53,863 bases of DNA from a virus (IMGVR_UViG_3300025910_000011:1-53863), one strand, 5' to 3'; shown: positions 39,265-48,223, counted from the stretch's first letter. Numbers and translations: made by a program. The notes: a model not told the origin generated them from the sequence alone.

Positions 39265-39474
39265 ATGGCAAGTGACGGCCAGAGCAAGGAAGAACTGTTT
39301 CGGGATGGGCTAGGAGATGTGGTAGGTATCGCGGAGAAATTCATCGCGTTATGCCCTACTACAGCAGAACTGGTCGCAGTGTTGCGATTAGGTCTGGAAA
39401 ATGACGCCCAGCTGAACTTTCTGATGCGTACCGTGGAATTGGTACGTTCAGTCGACGTGAAGAGGCGTTCGTGA
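39265..39474 (+). CDS. Small hypothetical protein, first gene of capsid operon
   Basis: 69 residues, mildly acidic and helical (KEELFRDGLGDVVGIAEKFIALCPTTAELVAVLRLGLENDAQLNF). Starts the run behind element C and overlaps the protease gene by four bases (GTGA). No motif recognised. Confidence 0.55.
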   Translation: MASDGQSKEELFRDGLGDVVGIAEKFIALCPTTAELVAVLRLGLENDAQLNFLMRTVELVRSVDVKRRS

Positions 39475-42400
39475 GTTACGACGTCAAAGACCTGTTCAAC
39501 GCACGCCAGGAGCGGCTGCCCGGCTACGGCTACAAACTGACCGAAGGTGGTCAGTATGGCCAGTTCGGGATGGACGTCGTCACCGATGGCGATCCCGAAG
39601 TCGATGAACAGGAAATGAGTTTTCTGCTGCCCTATGCTTGTGGGCTACGCAGAGACGGCGTCGGTGATCTGGTAGAAATCGAAGGCATAGACTATTCCCG
39701 CCACAGACTCAATCCAGTGTCTCTCATAGACCACGGCAAGCAGGTCGTGCTGCCGTTGGGCAAGACGGAAAATCCTACAACGGGCGAATACGCAAGCTAT
39801 TCCGATCCAGTTACCAAGATGGCGACGGATCGCGTGTGGGTGTATCAGGGCAAGGGACTGGCCAACGTAGATCGCGGACAGGAATACGATCATGCCGTTC
39901 TGTGCGAACAAATCTTTGACTTGTGGCGGCAGAAGTTCCTACGCAGCGGATCGCTGGGCTATCAGGTAATCGACGCCCGCCCGCTGGAACCGGATTACAT
40001 TCGCGGTCTGCCGGCTGGTGCCCATCTGCTGAAGGTGCTCAAGCTGGAATCGTCTGTAGTGGTGATGCCAGCAAACATGGATACCGTCAGCAAGATGCTG
40101 TCGCCGGGCAATCGCGTTTGCGGCAAGGTGTTGTCGCCAGTGCTGGTCAAAAGCCTGACACTGTTCGTTCCTGCAAAGACGAAGACGATCAGTGGGTATG
40201 AAGGCAAGGGACTGACCGAGGATGAAGCCGCCGCCAAAGTGGAAGCACAGAAATCTCAGTTGCCGCACGTTCGCGAAGGCATGCACCAGTGTGGTAAGTG
40301 CCAGAAACGGTATTACACCGATGCCAAAGCGTCTGCTTGTTGCGGCAACGGCGTGGTTCGTTTACGGGGTAAATCCCTCGAAGTGCCGGTGCCCATGACA
40401 GAAGACCTGTCCGAAACCAACACGCCCCCAGCTGTGTTCGAGCCGGGCGTGGGCGCCAAAGAAATTCCCGGTGATCTGAACTGGCTCAAGGAAGAACAAA
40501 CGGAAGCCGAACACAAGGCCATCCGTATGAAATACCGCAAGAAAAGCGATTTCATGGTCACGTCTGACCAGGCCGGCGGTTATGTCCGCTGGTGGGTCGA
40601 AGACATCATGGGGAATGGTCAATCGGCTGCTGGTCCGTTCAAGACGAAGGAAGAAGCGGAAGCACGCGCACGCGACAATGAAGAGAATCGCCAGCGTCAA
40701 CTACGGGAGAGGGGAAATCGACGCAGTCCGCCGTGGCGGAAAGCACTGCCTTCCGATGACATCAGCCCCGAAAAGGCCAAAGAGGTGCTCAAGGATGGTG
40801 AAGTGCATGGCCATCCTCTCACTGAAAAACAGCGCGGGATGTTTGGTGCTGCTGCGGGGAAAGACAAGGAACTGAAGGCTCTCCGCAAGAAGTATCGCAA
40901 GGGGCTAGGACAGGGCCGTGCAGAGAACATCATCTACACGCACAATGTCAATGAGCGGGTGCAAGTTGGGATGAAGTTGACTGCCCGCGAGGCCATTTGG
41001 GTTAACGGCCAATCCGGGAACCCCGGCTCGAAGGTCGCTTCAGCTGGCGATAAAGTGCGGGTAGTGGAAATTACTCCTGACCGTATGTTGCGTGTTGAGA
41101 ATGCGGCGGGCATGCGGGCATTGATTCATCCGACTGCCATACGCAAGAGTTTGCCGCAACAGGGGCAAAAATCCTGGGACGTTGACTATGAGGTCGACGT
41201 TACCAAGCCCAACGGCGATACGGTCATGCTGGCGGTAGGCAACGGACAGGTTGAGGGGGATAGCAGCGTTCCGCCCGCAGTACGTCAGGCCATCGCCAAG
41301 AATCCGCAACGGGGCAGTATGGGCAGTGGCGGAGACGTGTATCGTTGGGAAGGGCATGGGAAATCGCTGCCAACAACTGAAACCAAATCCCTCGACGTCC
41401 GCCGCAAGTACCGTGGGGCCAAATCGGTTCGACGGCGACTGAAGTGCAGCAGTCCCGGCAGCAGCTTGGTTCATGTTGGCAAGAAGGACATCGACAATGC
41501 TCGCACGGAAGCTGAGAGCAAAGGCGTCAAATTCGATGAGATGGGTCCGGTAGGGCTGGACGCCGTCAAGGTGAAGATGACGGGCGACGATGGCGCAATT
41601 GATGCGCTGGCGCAGAAATTCGGCAAAAGGATCAAGTCGATGACCGCCTACAAAGCAGTAGGGGCAGGTACGGTACGCGATTACATCAACCGTGCCGGCG
41701 TCGCCAATCCAGGCGACATCAAATGGTACTTTGACCATCACAAAGACACAATTCTTATCAACGGCACCCCGGCGAGCCATCTCGATCAGATTGTCCAGCA
41801 GGGCGATACGGTTTCCATCGAAGGACGCAAATTCAAATCCCTCAATGGCGAGGCGACACATATGGCTAAGGAACTGAAACGCGAAGTCAAATCAGCCCCG
41901 GATGGTCTGCCCGAAGGCGGCACCGATACCGCACTGGACGCAGCCCCACCGGAGGAAGTTTTCAGCGCTCAGCTGGGCCGGCGCATGCACGCCGATCATG
42001 CCCATCTGATGAAGGACTACGACGATCTGCTGCGCCATAACGAACATGAAGGCATGGGGCAGGCGTTCGCCAAGGTCATGGAAGGACTGGACGCGAACAT
42101 GAGCCATATCGAAACTGCCTTCGGTACGCATCACAAGGATTTGCCCCCGCTGGAAGGGGCGATGGACGACGAAGAGGAAGCAGAAGAAACCGATGAGGGG
42201 ACTGAGGAAGAAGCCCCCGAAGAGGAAGCGGACAGCGGCGAAGAGGCCCCTGCTGAAGAGGTGCTGGACGGGGAGACGAAGGGGCTGAAGGGCAAGAAGA
42301 AAGCCTTGCCCGCCAAGAAGAAAAGTGTCTGTCCTGAGTGCGGCAAGGAGAACTGCACCTGCGGGGAAAAGGCGTTGACCGAAGACGAAGCCGACAAGGT

Positions 42401-43268
42401 CGAAGAGGACATCGACGCCGTCGGCGATGAACTGGTCGAGGAAACGGAAGATACCGAACCGAAGGCCAAGGGACTGGAACCGCATGAAGTGCAGCACGTC
42501 AACGAAGCGGCTGGTTTCATGAAGGAACTGGCCCAGCCGGACAGTCCGTTCGAGGATGAACACCGCATGAAGGCGTATCATCATCACAAGAACCTCGAAC
42601 CGATTGGCATGGAAGATGATGGGGACGAATACCCCATGAAGGCGATGGATGAAGTGACGGAACCGCTGATGGACGTGCTGCCCGAAGGCGACAAGGCCAT
42701 GCACCATCGCAAGGGCATTGCGGCCGCCAGCAAGTATCTCAAGGCGCTTTCAACGGAACGTGCGTTCGGTGACCAGCATCGCGAAGAGGCTGCTCTGCAC
42801 GGCAAGGCATTGGAAGGGGCTACCAATACGCCCGATCCTGAGACGGAAGGCGTTCCTGATGATGCCTTGGAAGGGGCGCCAACGTCTGAGGAAGCTGCGG
42901 AAGATTTGGAGGGCAGCGCTGAAGCGACCTTCGAGCCGGGGGAGATGGGTGAAAAGGGGTTGGGCCGTTTTGGGGAAATCAAGCCTGGAGATCGGTTTTC
43001 CCATCCGGCTTTCGGCGAATTGACGTTTGTGAAATTGACTGGCGATCCTGCGAATACAACTGAAGCGTTGTTCCGCGATTCCCGCAACGAAAACGTCACT
43101 TTGAAAATGACCGATGGCCGGTTGCAGAAGAAATCTCTTCCAGGCAAGAAGTCTGCACCCAAGCCCAAGACGAAGTCTCTGTCTGTTGAACAGCGTACCA
43201 TCGCACTGGCGCGACGTACTCAGGAAGCCGCCCGCAAGATCGCCCAGCTGAACGCACTGTTGGGCTAA
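39471..43268 (+). CDS. Prohead protease fused to a long, repeatedly K-[SAG]-L-marked polyprotein
   Basis: 1265 residues from GTG 39471. Residues about 1-205 are an HK97-type (S78) prohead protease: His88 (SLIDHGK), Ser161 (RSGSLGYQVI) and Glu193 (LESSVVVMPAN) are the likely triad. The remaining 1060 residues contain Cys knuckles (274-291; 954-964), RxKYR-type basic motifs (about 352, 473, 645), several small beta domains and a long acidic, helical scaffold-like part (820-1190). By my count 20 K-S-L, K-A-L or K-G-L triplets occur, often at domain borders, e.g. 227, 301, 424, 559, 631, 639, 944, 1112, 1221, 1235. HK97 protease cuts after a Lys before Ser-Leu, so self-processing into several products is likely. 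The capsid gene follows. Confidence 0.8.
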   Translation: MSYDVKDLFNARQERLPGYGYKLTEGGQYGQFGMDVVTDGDPEVDEQEMSFLLPYACGLRRDGVGDLVEIEGIDYSRHRLNPVSLIDHGKQVVLPLGKTENPTTGEYASYSDPVTKMATDRVWVYQGKGLANVDRGQEYDHAVLCEQIFDLWRQKFLRSGSLGYQVIDARPLEPDYIRGLPAGAHLLKVLKLESSVVVMPANMDTVSKMLSPGNRVCGKVLSPVLVKSLTLFVPAKTKTISGYEGKGLTEDEAAAKVEAQKSQLPHVREGMHQCGKCQKRYYTDAKASACCGNGVVRLRGKSLEVPVPMTEDLSETNTPPAVFEPGVGAKEIPGDLNWLKEEQTEAEHKAIRMKYRKKSDFMVTSDQAGGYVRWWVEDIMGNGQSAAGPFKTKEEAEARARDNEENRQRQLRERGNRRSPPWRKALPSDDISPEKAKEVLKDGEVHGHPLTEKQRGMFGAAAGKDKELKALRKKYRKGLGQGRAENIIYTHNVNERVQVGMKLTAREAIWVNGQSGNPGSKVASAGDKVRVVEITPDRMLRVENAAGMRALIHPTAIRKSLPQQGQKSWDVDYEVDVTKPNGDTVMLAVGNGQVEGDSSVPPAVRQAIAKNPQRGSMGSGGDVYRWEGHGKSLPTTETKSLDVRRKYRGAKSVRRRLKCSSPGSSLVHVGKKDIDNARTEAESKGVKFDEMGPVGLDAVKVKMTGDDGAIDALAQKFGKRIKSMTAYKAVGAGTVRDYINRAGVANPGDIKWYFDHHKDTILINGTPASHLDQIVQQGDTVSIEGRKFKSLNGEATHMAKELKREVKSAPDGLPEGGTDTALDAAPPEEVFSAQLGRRMHADHAHLMKDYDDLLRHNEHEGMGQAFAKVMEGLDANMSHIETAFGTHHKDLPPLEGAMDDEEEAEETDEGTEEEAPEEEADSGEEAPAEEVLDGETKGLKGKKKALPAKKKSVCPECGKENCTCGEKALTEDEADKVEEDIDAVGDELVEETEDTEPKAKGLEPHEVQHVNEAAGFMKELAQPDSPFEDEHRMKAYHHHKNLEPIGMEDDGDEYPMKAMDEVTEPLMDVLPEGDKAMHHRKGIAAASKYLKALSTERAFGDQHREEAALHGKALEGATNTPDPETEGVPDDALEGAPTSEEAAEDLEGSAEATFEPGEMGEKGLGRFGEIKPGDRFSHPAFGELTFVKLTGDPANTTEALFRDSRNENVTLKMTDGRLQKKSLPGKKSAPKPKTKSLSVEQRTIALARRTQEAARKIAQLNALLG

Positions 43269-43281
43269 CAACGCAACCGTT

Positions 43282-43315
43282 CCGGCAACGACAAGCCGGG
43301 GGACAATGGCGTCCC
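43282..43315 (+). promoter_or_regulatory. Two small hairpins in the capsid leader
   Basis: CCGGC (43282-43286) with GCCGG (43295-43299), then GGGAC (43300-43304) with GTCCC (43311-43315), between the protease stop and AAGAGAGG before the capsid ATG. May tune or stabilise capsid mRNA. Confidence 0.4.
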
Positions 43316-43352
43316 TTACTAAAAACTGTCCCGTTCCCAAGAGAGGTATACG

Positions 43353-44795
43353 ATGGCTGTGTTGACTGTGGAGGATCGCCTCCAGAAGAACGAGGAGCAG
43401 ATGTCCTCGTTGACCAAGTCTTTGGACGGCCTCGTCAAGAAGCTGTCCGCTACTCCCGCAGCCGGTCAACCCGGCGTCCAGCAGGTCTTCGGCACGCCGT
43501 GGGCGCGCAATGGCGAAGACCCCCTCACTTCTCGCGGCTTTTCGTTCATGAAGATGCTTGGTTTGTTGACTGGCGGCTGCACGCCAGACAACGCCAAGGT
43601 CGAACTGGACGTACACAACCGCCTGCACAACGCCTTCGTCAAGGAACTGGGCGGCGCTGCTTACGCCTATCAGGGGCTGGGCCGCGACGGCGTCAACCGT
43701 TTCCTGGCGCCGCTGGCGTCATCTTTCCTGCCCGACTACATTGTGGATCGCAAGTTCCGCAATGAGATCAAATCGCTGGTCCTTGCGGGTACGGACGGAG
43801 CCGATCAGGACCATATGGCCTGGATTCGCGGCCGCCAGCTCAAGGCGATGGGCTACGGGCAGAAGGCGCTGTCCTGGCTCAACGAACTGAACGGCGGCGC
43901 TTTGGTTCCGCCTGCGGAACAGGGCGAACTCATCGAACTGCTGCGCAACAAGGAAGCGTGCGTCAACGCCGGCGCCCGCGTGGTGCCGTTGCCGCCGCAG
44001 GGACGTATCAAGTATCCGCGCCAGACCGCAGCTTCGACAACGTACTGGATCGGCGAGAACCGCCCCATTACCGAAAGCAGCATCGGTACGGGTGAAGTGA
44101 CCTTGCAGGCCAAGAAGCTCGCCGTGCTCATCAAGGCCCCGAATGAACTCATCCGCTTCGCTTCCCCGGCTGCGGAAGCATTGATGCGCGATGATATGAC
44201 AAAGGGCCTGGCACTGGGCCTGGACCTGGCTGCGTTGCAGGGTGCTGGCACGGATACGACGCCACGCGGCCTCATCAACATGCCGAACATCACCACCATC
44301 TCCAGCAGCATCACGGCGGCCAACGGTGATCGGCTGGTCGGACAGGATGTCTACCGTATGATCGCGGCCGTGGAAGAGGCCAACGCGGAGTTTGAAGGCT
44401 TCGTGATGCGGCCGAAAACGCTGTACAAGTTCTACCAGCTGCGTGCGGACGCGGTGGCGCAGGGCGATTCGGCAGGGCCATTCCTGTACAATCTGATCCG
44501 CGAAGCTGGCATGGGCATCGAGCCCACGTTGGCCGGCTACCCGGTCACGAAGTCCACGCAGGTCAATCAGGCCCGCGCCAAGGGCAGCGCAACGAACCTG
44601 ACCTACATCATCGGCGGCATGTGGAGCGAATTGCTCATCGGTATGTTCGGTGCGATTGAATTCGCGGCGACTACGCTGGGCGATACGCCGTTCCAGAATG
44701 ACCAGACGTGGGTGCGAGGCATCCTGTCCGCGGACGTGGCCGTGCGGCATGAAGCGGCGTTCTGCTTCCTGGATCAGCTCGACACAACGCTGTGA
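43353..44795 (+). CDS. Major capsid protein (HK97 fold)
   Basis: 480 residues. The N-terminal 170 residues are helical and charged (delta-domain-like, acting as scaffold); then KALSWLNELNGGALVPP at 171-187, the usual start of a mature HK97 capsid chain (glycine-rich N-arm followed by VPP), and IELLRN. After it come the E-loop region (WIGENRPITESSIGTGEVTLQAKKLAVLI), the spine helix and P/A domains (ALQGAGTDTTPRGLIN, EFEGFVMRPKTLYKF, GYPVTKSTQV) and a C-terminal DVAVRHEAAFCFL strand. Cleavage after Lys171 would leave 309 residues. The upstream fused protease is the obvious processing enzyme. Followed by a homing endonuclease gene. Confidence 0.9.
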   Translation: MAVLTVEDRLQKNEEQMSSLTKSLDGLVKKLSATPAAGQPGVQQVFGTPWARNGEDPLTSRGFSFMKMLGLLTGGCTPDNAKVELDVHNRLHNAFVKELGGAAYAYQGLGRDGVNRFLAPLASSFLPDYIVDRKFRNEIKSLVLAGTDGADQDHMAWIRGRQLKAMGYGQKALSWLNELNGGALVPPAEQGELIELLRNKEACVNAGARVVPLPPQGRIKYPRQTAASTTYWIGENRPITESSIGTGEVTLQAKKLAVLIKAPNELIRFASPAAEALMRDDMTKGLALGLDLAALQGAGTDTTPRGLINMPNITTISSSITAANGDRLVGQDVYRMIAAVEEANAEFEGFVMRPKTLYKFYQLRADAVAQGDSAGPFLYNLIREAGMGIEPTLAGYPVTKSTQVNQARAKGSATNLTYIIGGMWSELLIGMFGAIEFAATTLGDTPFQNDQTWVRGILSADVAVRHEAAFCFLDQLDTTL

Positions 44796-44800
44796 TAATG

Positions 44801-44860
44801 AAGTTTGCGTACATTGCAAACTTTTGGTATCCTATGAATGGCAAGGACTACTTTCATAGG
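44801..44860 (+). promoter_or_regulatory. Twin hairpins; the second covers the ribosome binding site of the next gene
   Basis: Hairpin 1: AAGTTTGC (44801-44808) and GCAAACTT (44816-44823), right after the capsid stop. Hairpin 2: CCTATGAA (44831-44838) and TTCATAGG (44853-44860), whose right arm includes three bases of AGGAG (44858-44862), the binding site for GTG 44869. Read-through transcripts would hide the site. TTGCGT/TATCCT with a 17-base spacer in the same stretch could be a promoter whose transcript lacks the left arm. Confidence 0.6.
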
Positions 44861-44868
44861 AGTGTCAA

Positions 44869-45804
44869 GTGGCTGGAATACCAAAAGAACTACGCGAATA
44901 CCGGCGGAACATGATTGCGATGCGGTACGAATCCGAAGGATCAGTTCCCATAGCGCGTGATCTCGGCATCACTCGTGATGGTGTTTTGGCTATGGCCAAA
45001 CGTATGGGGCTGGTCTATCGGGATCGATACAAGCATCATGGCGACAAAGTTCGAGCCGCGTCAAAGCGGCCCGGTAATGGGTATCGCAAGCGGGCGGAAA
45101 ACAACGTCTCTTGCAATATCCACTACTTCGACAAGTGGACGCCAAACATGGCGTATGTCTTAGGGTATCTGTTCGCCGATGGTTGCGTTGGGAAGAGCGG
45201 GCTGAGTGTTCGCTTGTGGCTCAGCGACAAAGACATGGAGGTACTGAAGTTCGTGAAGCATGAATTGAAATCGGTGTTGCCGATTCATCATGTGCCGGCA
45301 AAAGGATCGACCGGCCCATCATCGTACATCGATTTGTGCAGCATCGTGCTGATTGAACGTCTCGCTGAATTGGGATTGTATCACCGCAAAACGTTTGCGG
45401 ATTATCCATATCCGCAAATACCCGATCAATGTCAACCGCATTTCATTCGAGGTGTGTTTGATGGAGATGGGAGCACTTCCGCAGAAGGCGGTGGATGCTA
45501 CGTCAAATTCATCGGCCCTGTTCGATTTATCAATGGATTGATTGCTGCACTAGTGCGTTGCGCCGGTTTGATGGTGAAGACGCCGCAAATCGATCATGGG
45601 GTGGAAGCAACATGGGCGACTGTCACATGGACGCATCAAGACGATTTGCGTGCGTTCTACAACTACATCTACCCGCAAGATGCCCTTGTGTTTTGCCTGG
45701 AACGCAAAAAGAAAGTCCTGACAAAGTGGCTGGCGGTTCCCAGAAATCGCAATCGGATTCCGCCCAAATATCGTCGCACTGAACACAAACCCGAGGAGGA
45801 CTAG
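44869..45804 (+). CDS. LAGLIDADG homing endonuclease
   Basis: 311 residues from GTG 44869. Two LAGLIDADG motifs, AYVLGYLFADGCV (about 104-116) and HFIRGVFDGDGST (about 187-199), each with its catalytic Asp, define a monomeric two-repeat enzyme. The N-terminal 60 residues form a helix-turn-helix (VPIARDLGITRDGVLAMAKRMG). It is free-standing, placed between the capsid and decoration genes without disrupting either, and its 3' end provides GAGGAGG for the next gene. Translation seems controlled by the hairpin over its binding site. Confidence 0.85.
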   Translation: MAGIPKELREYRRNMIAMRYESEGSVPIARDLGITRDGVLAMAKRMGLVYRDRYKHHGDKVRAASKRPGNGYRKRAENNVSCNIHYFDKWTPNMAYVLGYLFADGCVGKSGLSVRLWLSDKDMEVLKFVKHELKSVLPIHHVPAKGSTGPSSYIDLCSIVLIERLAELGLYHRKTFADYPYPQIPDQCQPHFIRGVFDGDGSTSAEGGGCYVKFIGPVRFINGLIAALVRCAGLMVKTPQIDHGVEATWATVTWTHQDDLRAFYNYIYPQDALVFCLERKKKVLTKWLAVPRNRNRIPPKYRRTEHKPEED

Positions 45805-46350
45805 ATGTCCGCCAATTTGTTGATCGATCTCGACAGCACGGCACATGTACCGTTGCTGAGCGTTGCCCCCGCGGCGGGGGTGGCGTCCACGCCCGCGTCT
45901 GGTGCCATCATTGGCAACATCGTGGACCTGCTGAACTATGACACCTACTGCAACTTCTTCGTTGCAGGCAGTTCGTCTGGTTCCATCCGTGTGGCGGTGC
46001 AGTTTTCGGACGACACCACGTCCGGCAACTTCACCGATCCGACGTCGGGCCTGGCGGCTGACACGTTTCCGACGTTGCAATCGGGCGGTATTCTGCACGT
46101 CAACAGCGGCCTGTGGCCGTCGGGCGGCCTGCCCAAGAACTGCCCCATCAGCGGCGGTCCTCTGTTCGCATCCGGCGGTGTCCAGTTCGGTTCGGTCATC
46201 CGACCCAACCGTTACGGCCGCCTGAACATTCTGTCCGGCAGCGCCAACGTTGGTCCGGTCACGGCAGGGTTCATCAGCCAGTTGCGCACGACGGGCAGCG
46301 GCGGTGGCTTCTCGTGGTCGCCCATCAGCGGCAACGCTATCAACGTCTAG
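45805..46350 (+). CDS. Capsid decoration or head protein, Ser-Gly-rich
   Basis: 181 residues; GAGGAGG in the nuclease 3' end serves as binding site. Beta-rich with VAVQFSDDTTSGNFTDPTSG and VTAGFISQLRTTGSGGGFSW. Position directly downstream of the capsid gene (ignoring the inserted nuclease) and before the connectors fits a head decoration or stabilisation protein. A strong terminator follows it, marking the end of the head operon. Confidence 0.65.
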   Translation: MSANLLIDLDSTAHVPLLSVAPAAGVASTPASGAIIGNIVDLLNYDTYCNFFVAGSSSGSIRVAVQFSDDTTSGNFTDPTSGLAADTFPTLQSGGILHVNSGLWPSGGLPKNCPISGGPLFASGGVQFGSVIRPNRYGRLNILSGSANVGPVTAGFISQLRTTGSGGGFSWSPISGNAINV

Positions 46351-46369
46351 TCGTCTCCTCCTCCGTGTC

Positions 46370-46404
46370 ACGCCTGCGGTGGGAGGAACCCCGCAGGCGT
46401 TTTT
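46370..46404 (+). terminator. Strong rho-independent terminator
   Basis: ACGCCTGCGG (46370-46379) pairs perfectly with CCGCAGGCGT (46391-46400), followed by TTTTT. It separates the head genes from the connector and tail genes. Confidence 0.9.
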
Positions 46405-46424
46405 CATAGTACGGGGAAACGACT

Positions 46425-47111
46425 GTGATCCTGTGCGATATCCGTGAAGTCAAAAGTTTACTCGAAGTGGACATGGAAGACCACTCCGAGGACAAGCTAT
46501 TGCTATTCTTCACGGAGATGATTTCTGCATGGATCGAGGAATTCCTCAATCGCAAGCTGGTGAAGAAGTCCCGCACGGAATTCTATGGCGGGACGGGCAC
46601 CGTCAAGTTGCGCTTGCGGGCACGGCCAGTCTTCACGACTCCAACGATTCAGGTCTACGTCGATGAGGGAGGTTTGTTCGGAGAAGCAACGGGAGCCTTC
46701 GATCCTACCACGACGTTGTTGACCTATGGCGATGATTACGGCTTGTGGATCGATCAGGACGACGGTACGTCCAGGTGCGGTATCCTGTTGCGAAATGACG
46801 GTATCTGGACGCGGCCGTTCGTGCGGACGCAGGGATTGCTGACGCCGTATCTGGGACGATCACCCGGCACGATCAAGGTGGTTTACACCGCTGGTTACAC
46901 CCCCGATCAGCTACCGGCACAGTTGCGTCTGGCCTGTGCAATGGCTGTCGCGAAGCTGCGCTACCTCATGCCGTTGGGACTGGAACTGACGTCCGATTCG
47001 TTCGGCGAAAAGTCGATTTCATGGGCAATGAGTGAGAAAGAGCCGATCCTGCGGCTGGTCAAGCCCATGTTGTTGACACTGCGGAACTGGAATTTTACAG
47101 GGGTCAATTGA
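46425..47111 (+). CDS. Head-tail connector (gp6-like) protein
   Basis: 228 residues from GTG 46425. Helical N-terminus (EVKSLLEVDMEDHSEDKLLLFFTEMISAWIEEFLNRKLV) followed by a beta insertion with TEFYGGTGTVKLRLRARPV, then KVVYTAGYTPDQLPAQLRLACAMAVAKL. This is the standard layout of HK97 gp6-type adaptor proteins: helices, the R-P-V strand, YTAGY-x-x-x-x-x-P and a C-terminal helix pair. It should form a ring under the portal. Confidence 0.82.
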   Translation: MILCDIREVKSLLEVDMEDHSEDKLLLFFTEMISAWIEEFLNRKLVKKSRTEFYGGTGTVKLRLRARPVFTTPTIQVYVDEGGLFGEATGAFDPTTTLLTYGDDYGLWIDQDDGTSRCGILLRNDGIWTRPFVRTQGLLTPYLGRSPGTIKVVYTAGYTPDQLPAQLRLACAMAVAKLRYLMPLGLELTSDSFGEKSISWAMSEKEPILRLVKPMLLTLRNWNFTGVN

Positions 47112-47503
47112 TGCCCCTGCGCAAGAACAACACGAGGCGCTTTTCCAAGGTGCTGTGGGCGGGCATCGCCGAAAAAGTCGTACTCTTCAAGCGGAAGGAC
47201 GGCCAGAAGCAGGGCACCATCACCGCTTATACGATCTTCGGTTGCTTGTGGGGACCAAGCATTACCAAGGATGGGCAGACGTTGGGCGGAGAGATGGAAA
47301 CGAATCACAAACGCACGCTGTACATCCCGCAGTACCAGCTGACCAAGGTCGGTGTTCCGTACATCACCGCGGGCGACTATTTCGAGGACAAGGAAGGACG
47401 ACGCTGGACACCGCTGGCACCAGAAACGTTGGACGCCAATCTTTTCGAGAATTTCTGGATCGTGGACTGTGAAATGCTGATCGGTCGGCAGTTGCAGGGG
47501 TAA
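47111..47503 (+). CDS. Head-tail joining or stopper-like protein
   Basis: 130 residues from ATG 47111 (TGATG; the TTG just before is rejected). Beta-type with KVVLFKRKDGQKQGTITAYTIFGCLWGPSI and KVGVPYITAGDYFEDKEGRRWTPL, consistent with a small stopper or tail-completion fold. Assigned mostly by position between the adaptor and tail tube-like genes. Confidence 0.6.
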   Translation: MPLRKNNTRRFSKVLWAGIAEKVVLFKRKDGQKQGTITAYTIFGCLWGPSITKDGQTLGGEMETNHKRTLYIPQYQLTKVGVPYITAGDYFEDKEGRRWTPLAPETLDANLFENFWIVDCEMLIGRQLQG

Positions 47504-47506
47504 TAC

Positions 47507-48211
47507 GTGGGCAGGGCATACCAAGTCAATGGCGAGACAATGGTATACGCGAAGGGCGGATCGCACATGAGCGGTCGTGCCATTGGCCAGCTCACCGAAT
47601 TGGGATTGTGCGAAGGTCCGGTCCGCGTCAGGCCCCGTTTCTTCCATCACGACATCCATACTGACGATTTCGGTCCCAACGCAGCCGCGGAAGTGCAGGC
47701 GAATCTCTCGGAAGTGACGATTGAGATGACGCTGTTGCACTATGACAAAGAAGCGCTGGACGCTTGCTGGGCAGAAAGTCTAGGCGGCTGCGGTGGTTCT
47801 CCTGCGCAGCAAGCCTTGCACGCAGGCGGCTATCGCGCTGGTATCGCTGCGGGTGCGGGGCAGTTGCTGGGTAACGGCCTGCCCATGTTTTCCAGCGGCT
47901 GCCACTATATCAGCCTCAGCCTGTCCAGTCAGCAGCTGGCGTATCCGTGGCGCTTTCGCACGTGCCATCTGGCAGAGCCGCCTGTGGATATCCCGCTGGG
48001 TACAGAGAAAAGCGCCGTCAAGTTGAACTGGCGGGCCATCCCTTACGCCCCATTGTTGGTCAGCGGGGCAACTACCAGTTATTTCGCCCTACCCAGCAAT
48101 AGCGGGCTGTTCCTGTCCGGTTCAGCAGTGACCATCAATGGACAGGCGTATGCACTTGCCGAACAGCTGTCGTCTGGCAAGGTGCTGTTTGACCATACCC
48201 TTGACACATGA
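47507..48211 (+). CDS. Tail tube-like protein, paralog 1
   Basis: 234 residues from GTG 47507. Shares with the next protein: an early Y-Q-[VI]-[NS]-G-E-[TS]-M-V-Y, a HYDKEALDACWAESLGG motif, and a late VDIPLGTEKSAVKLNWRAIPY. This one carries an extra insert near 185-210 (LVSGATTSYFALPSNSG). Placed where tail tube or terminator genes normally lie. Two related tube-like proteins could build tail tube and tail terminator, or a mixed tube. Confidence 0.65.
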   Translation: MGRAYQVNGETMVYAKGGSHMSGRAIGQLTELGLCEGPVRVRPRFFHHDIHTDDFGPNAAAEVQANLSEVTIEMTLLHYDKEALDACWAESLGGCGGSPAQQALHAGGYRAGIAAGAGQLLGNGLPMFSSGCHYISLSLSSQQLAYPWRFRTCHLAEPPVDIPLGTEKSAVKLNWRAIPYAPLLVSGATTSYFALPSNSGLFLSGSAVTINGQAYALAEQLSSGKVLFDHTLDT

Positions 48212-48223
48212 GGACGCTGTCCA

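Noticed and set aside
41040-41861. Minus-strand frame of 273 codons in the protease fusion gene
   Set aside because: Shadow frame; the + strand frame has clear protease and repeated motifs.
43719-44819. Long minus-strand frame (366 codons) opposite the capsid gene
   Set aside because: Its sequence mirrors the capsid gene, has no known motif and no binding site; antisense frames are common in GC-rich coding DNA.
44796-45830. Recoded flank duplicate around the LAGLIDADG gene
   Set aside because: Neither the capsid end nor the decoration gene start is repeated on the other side.
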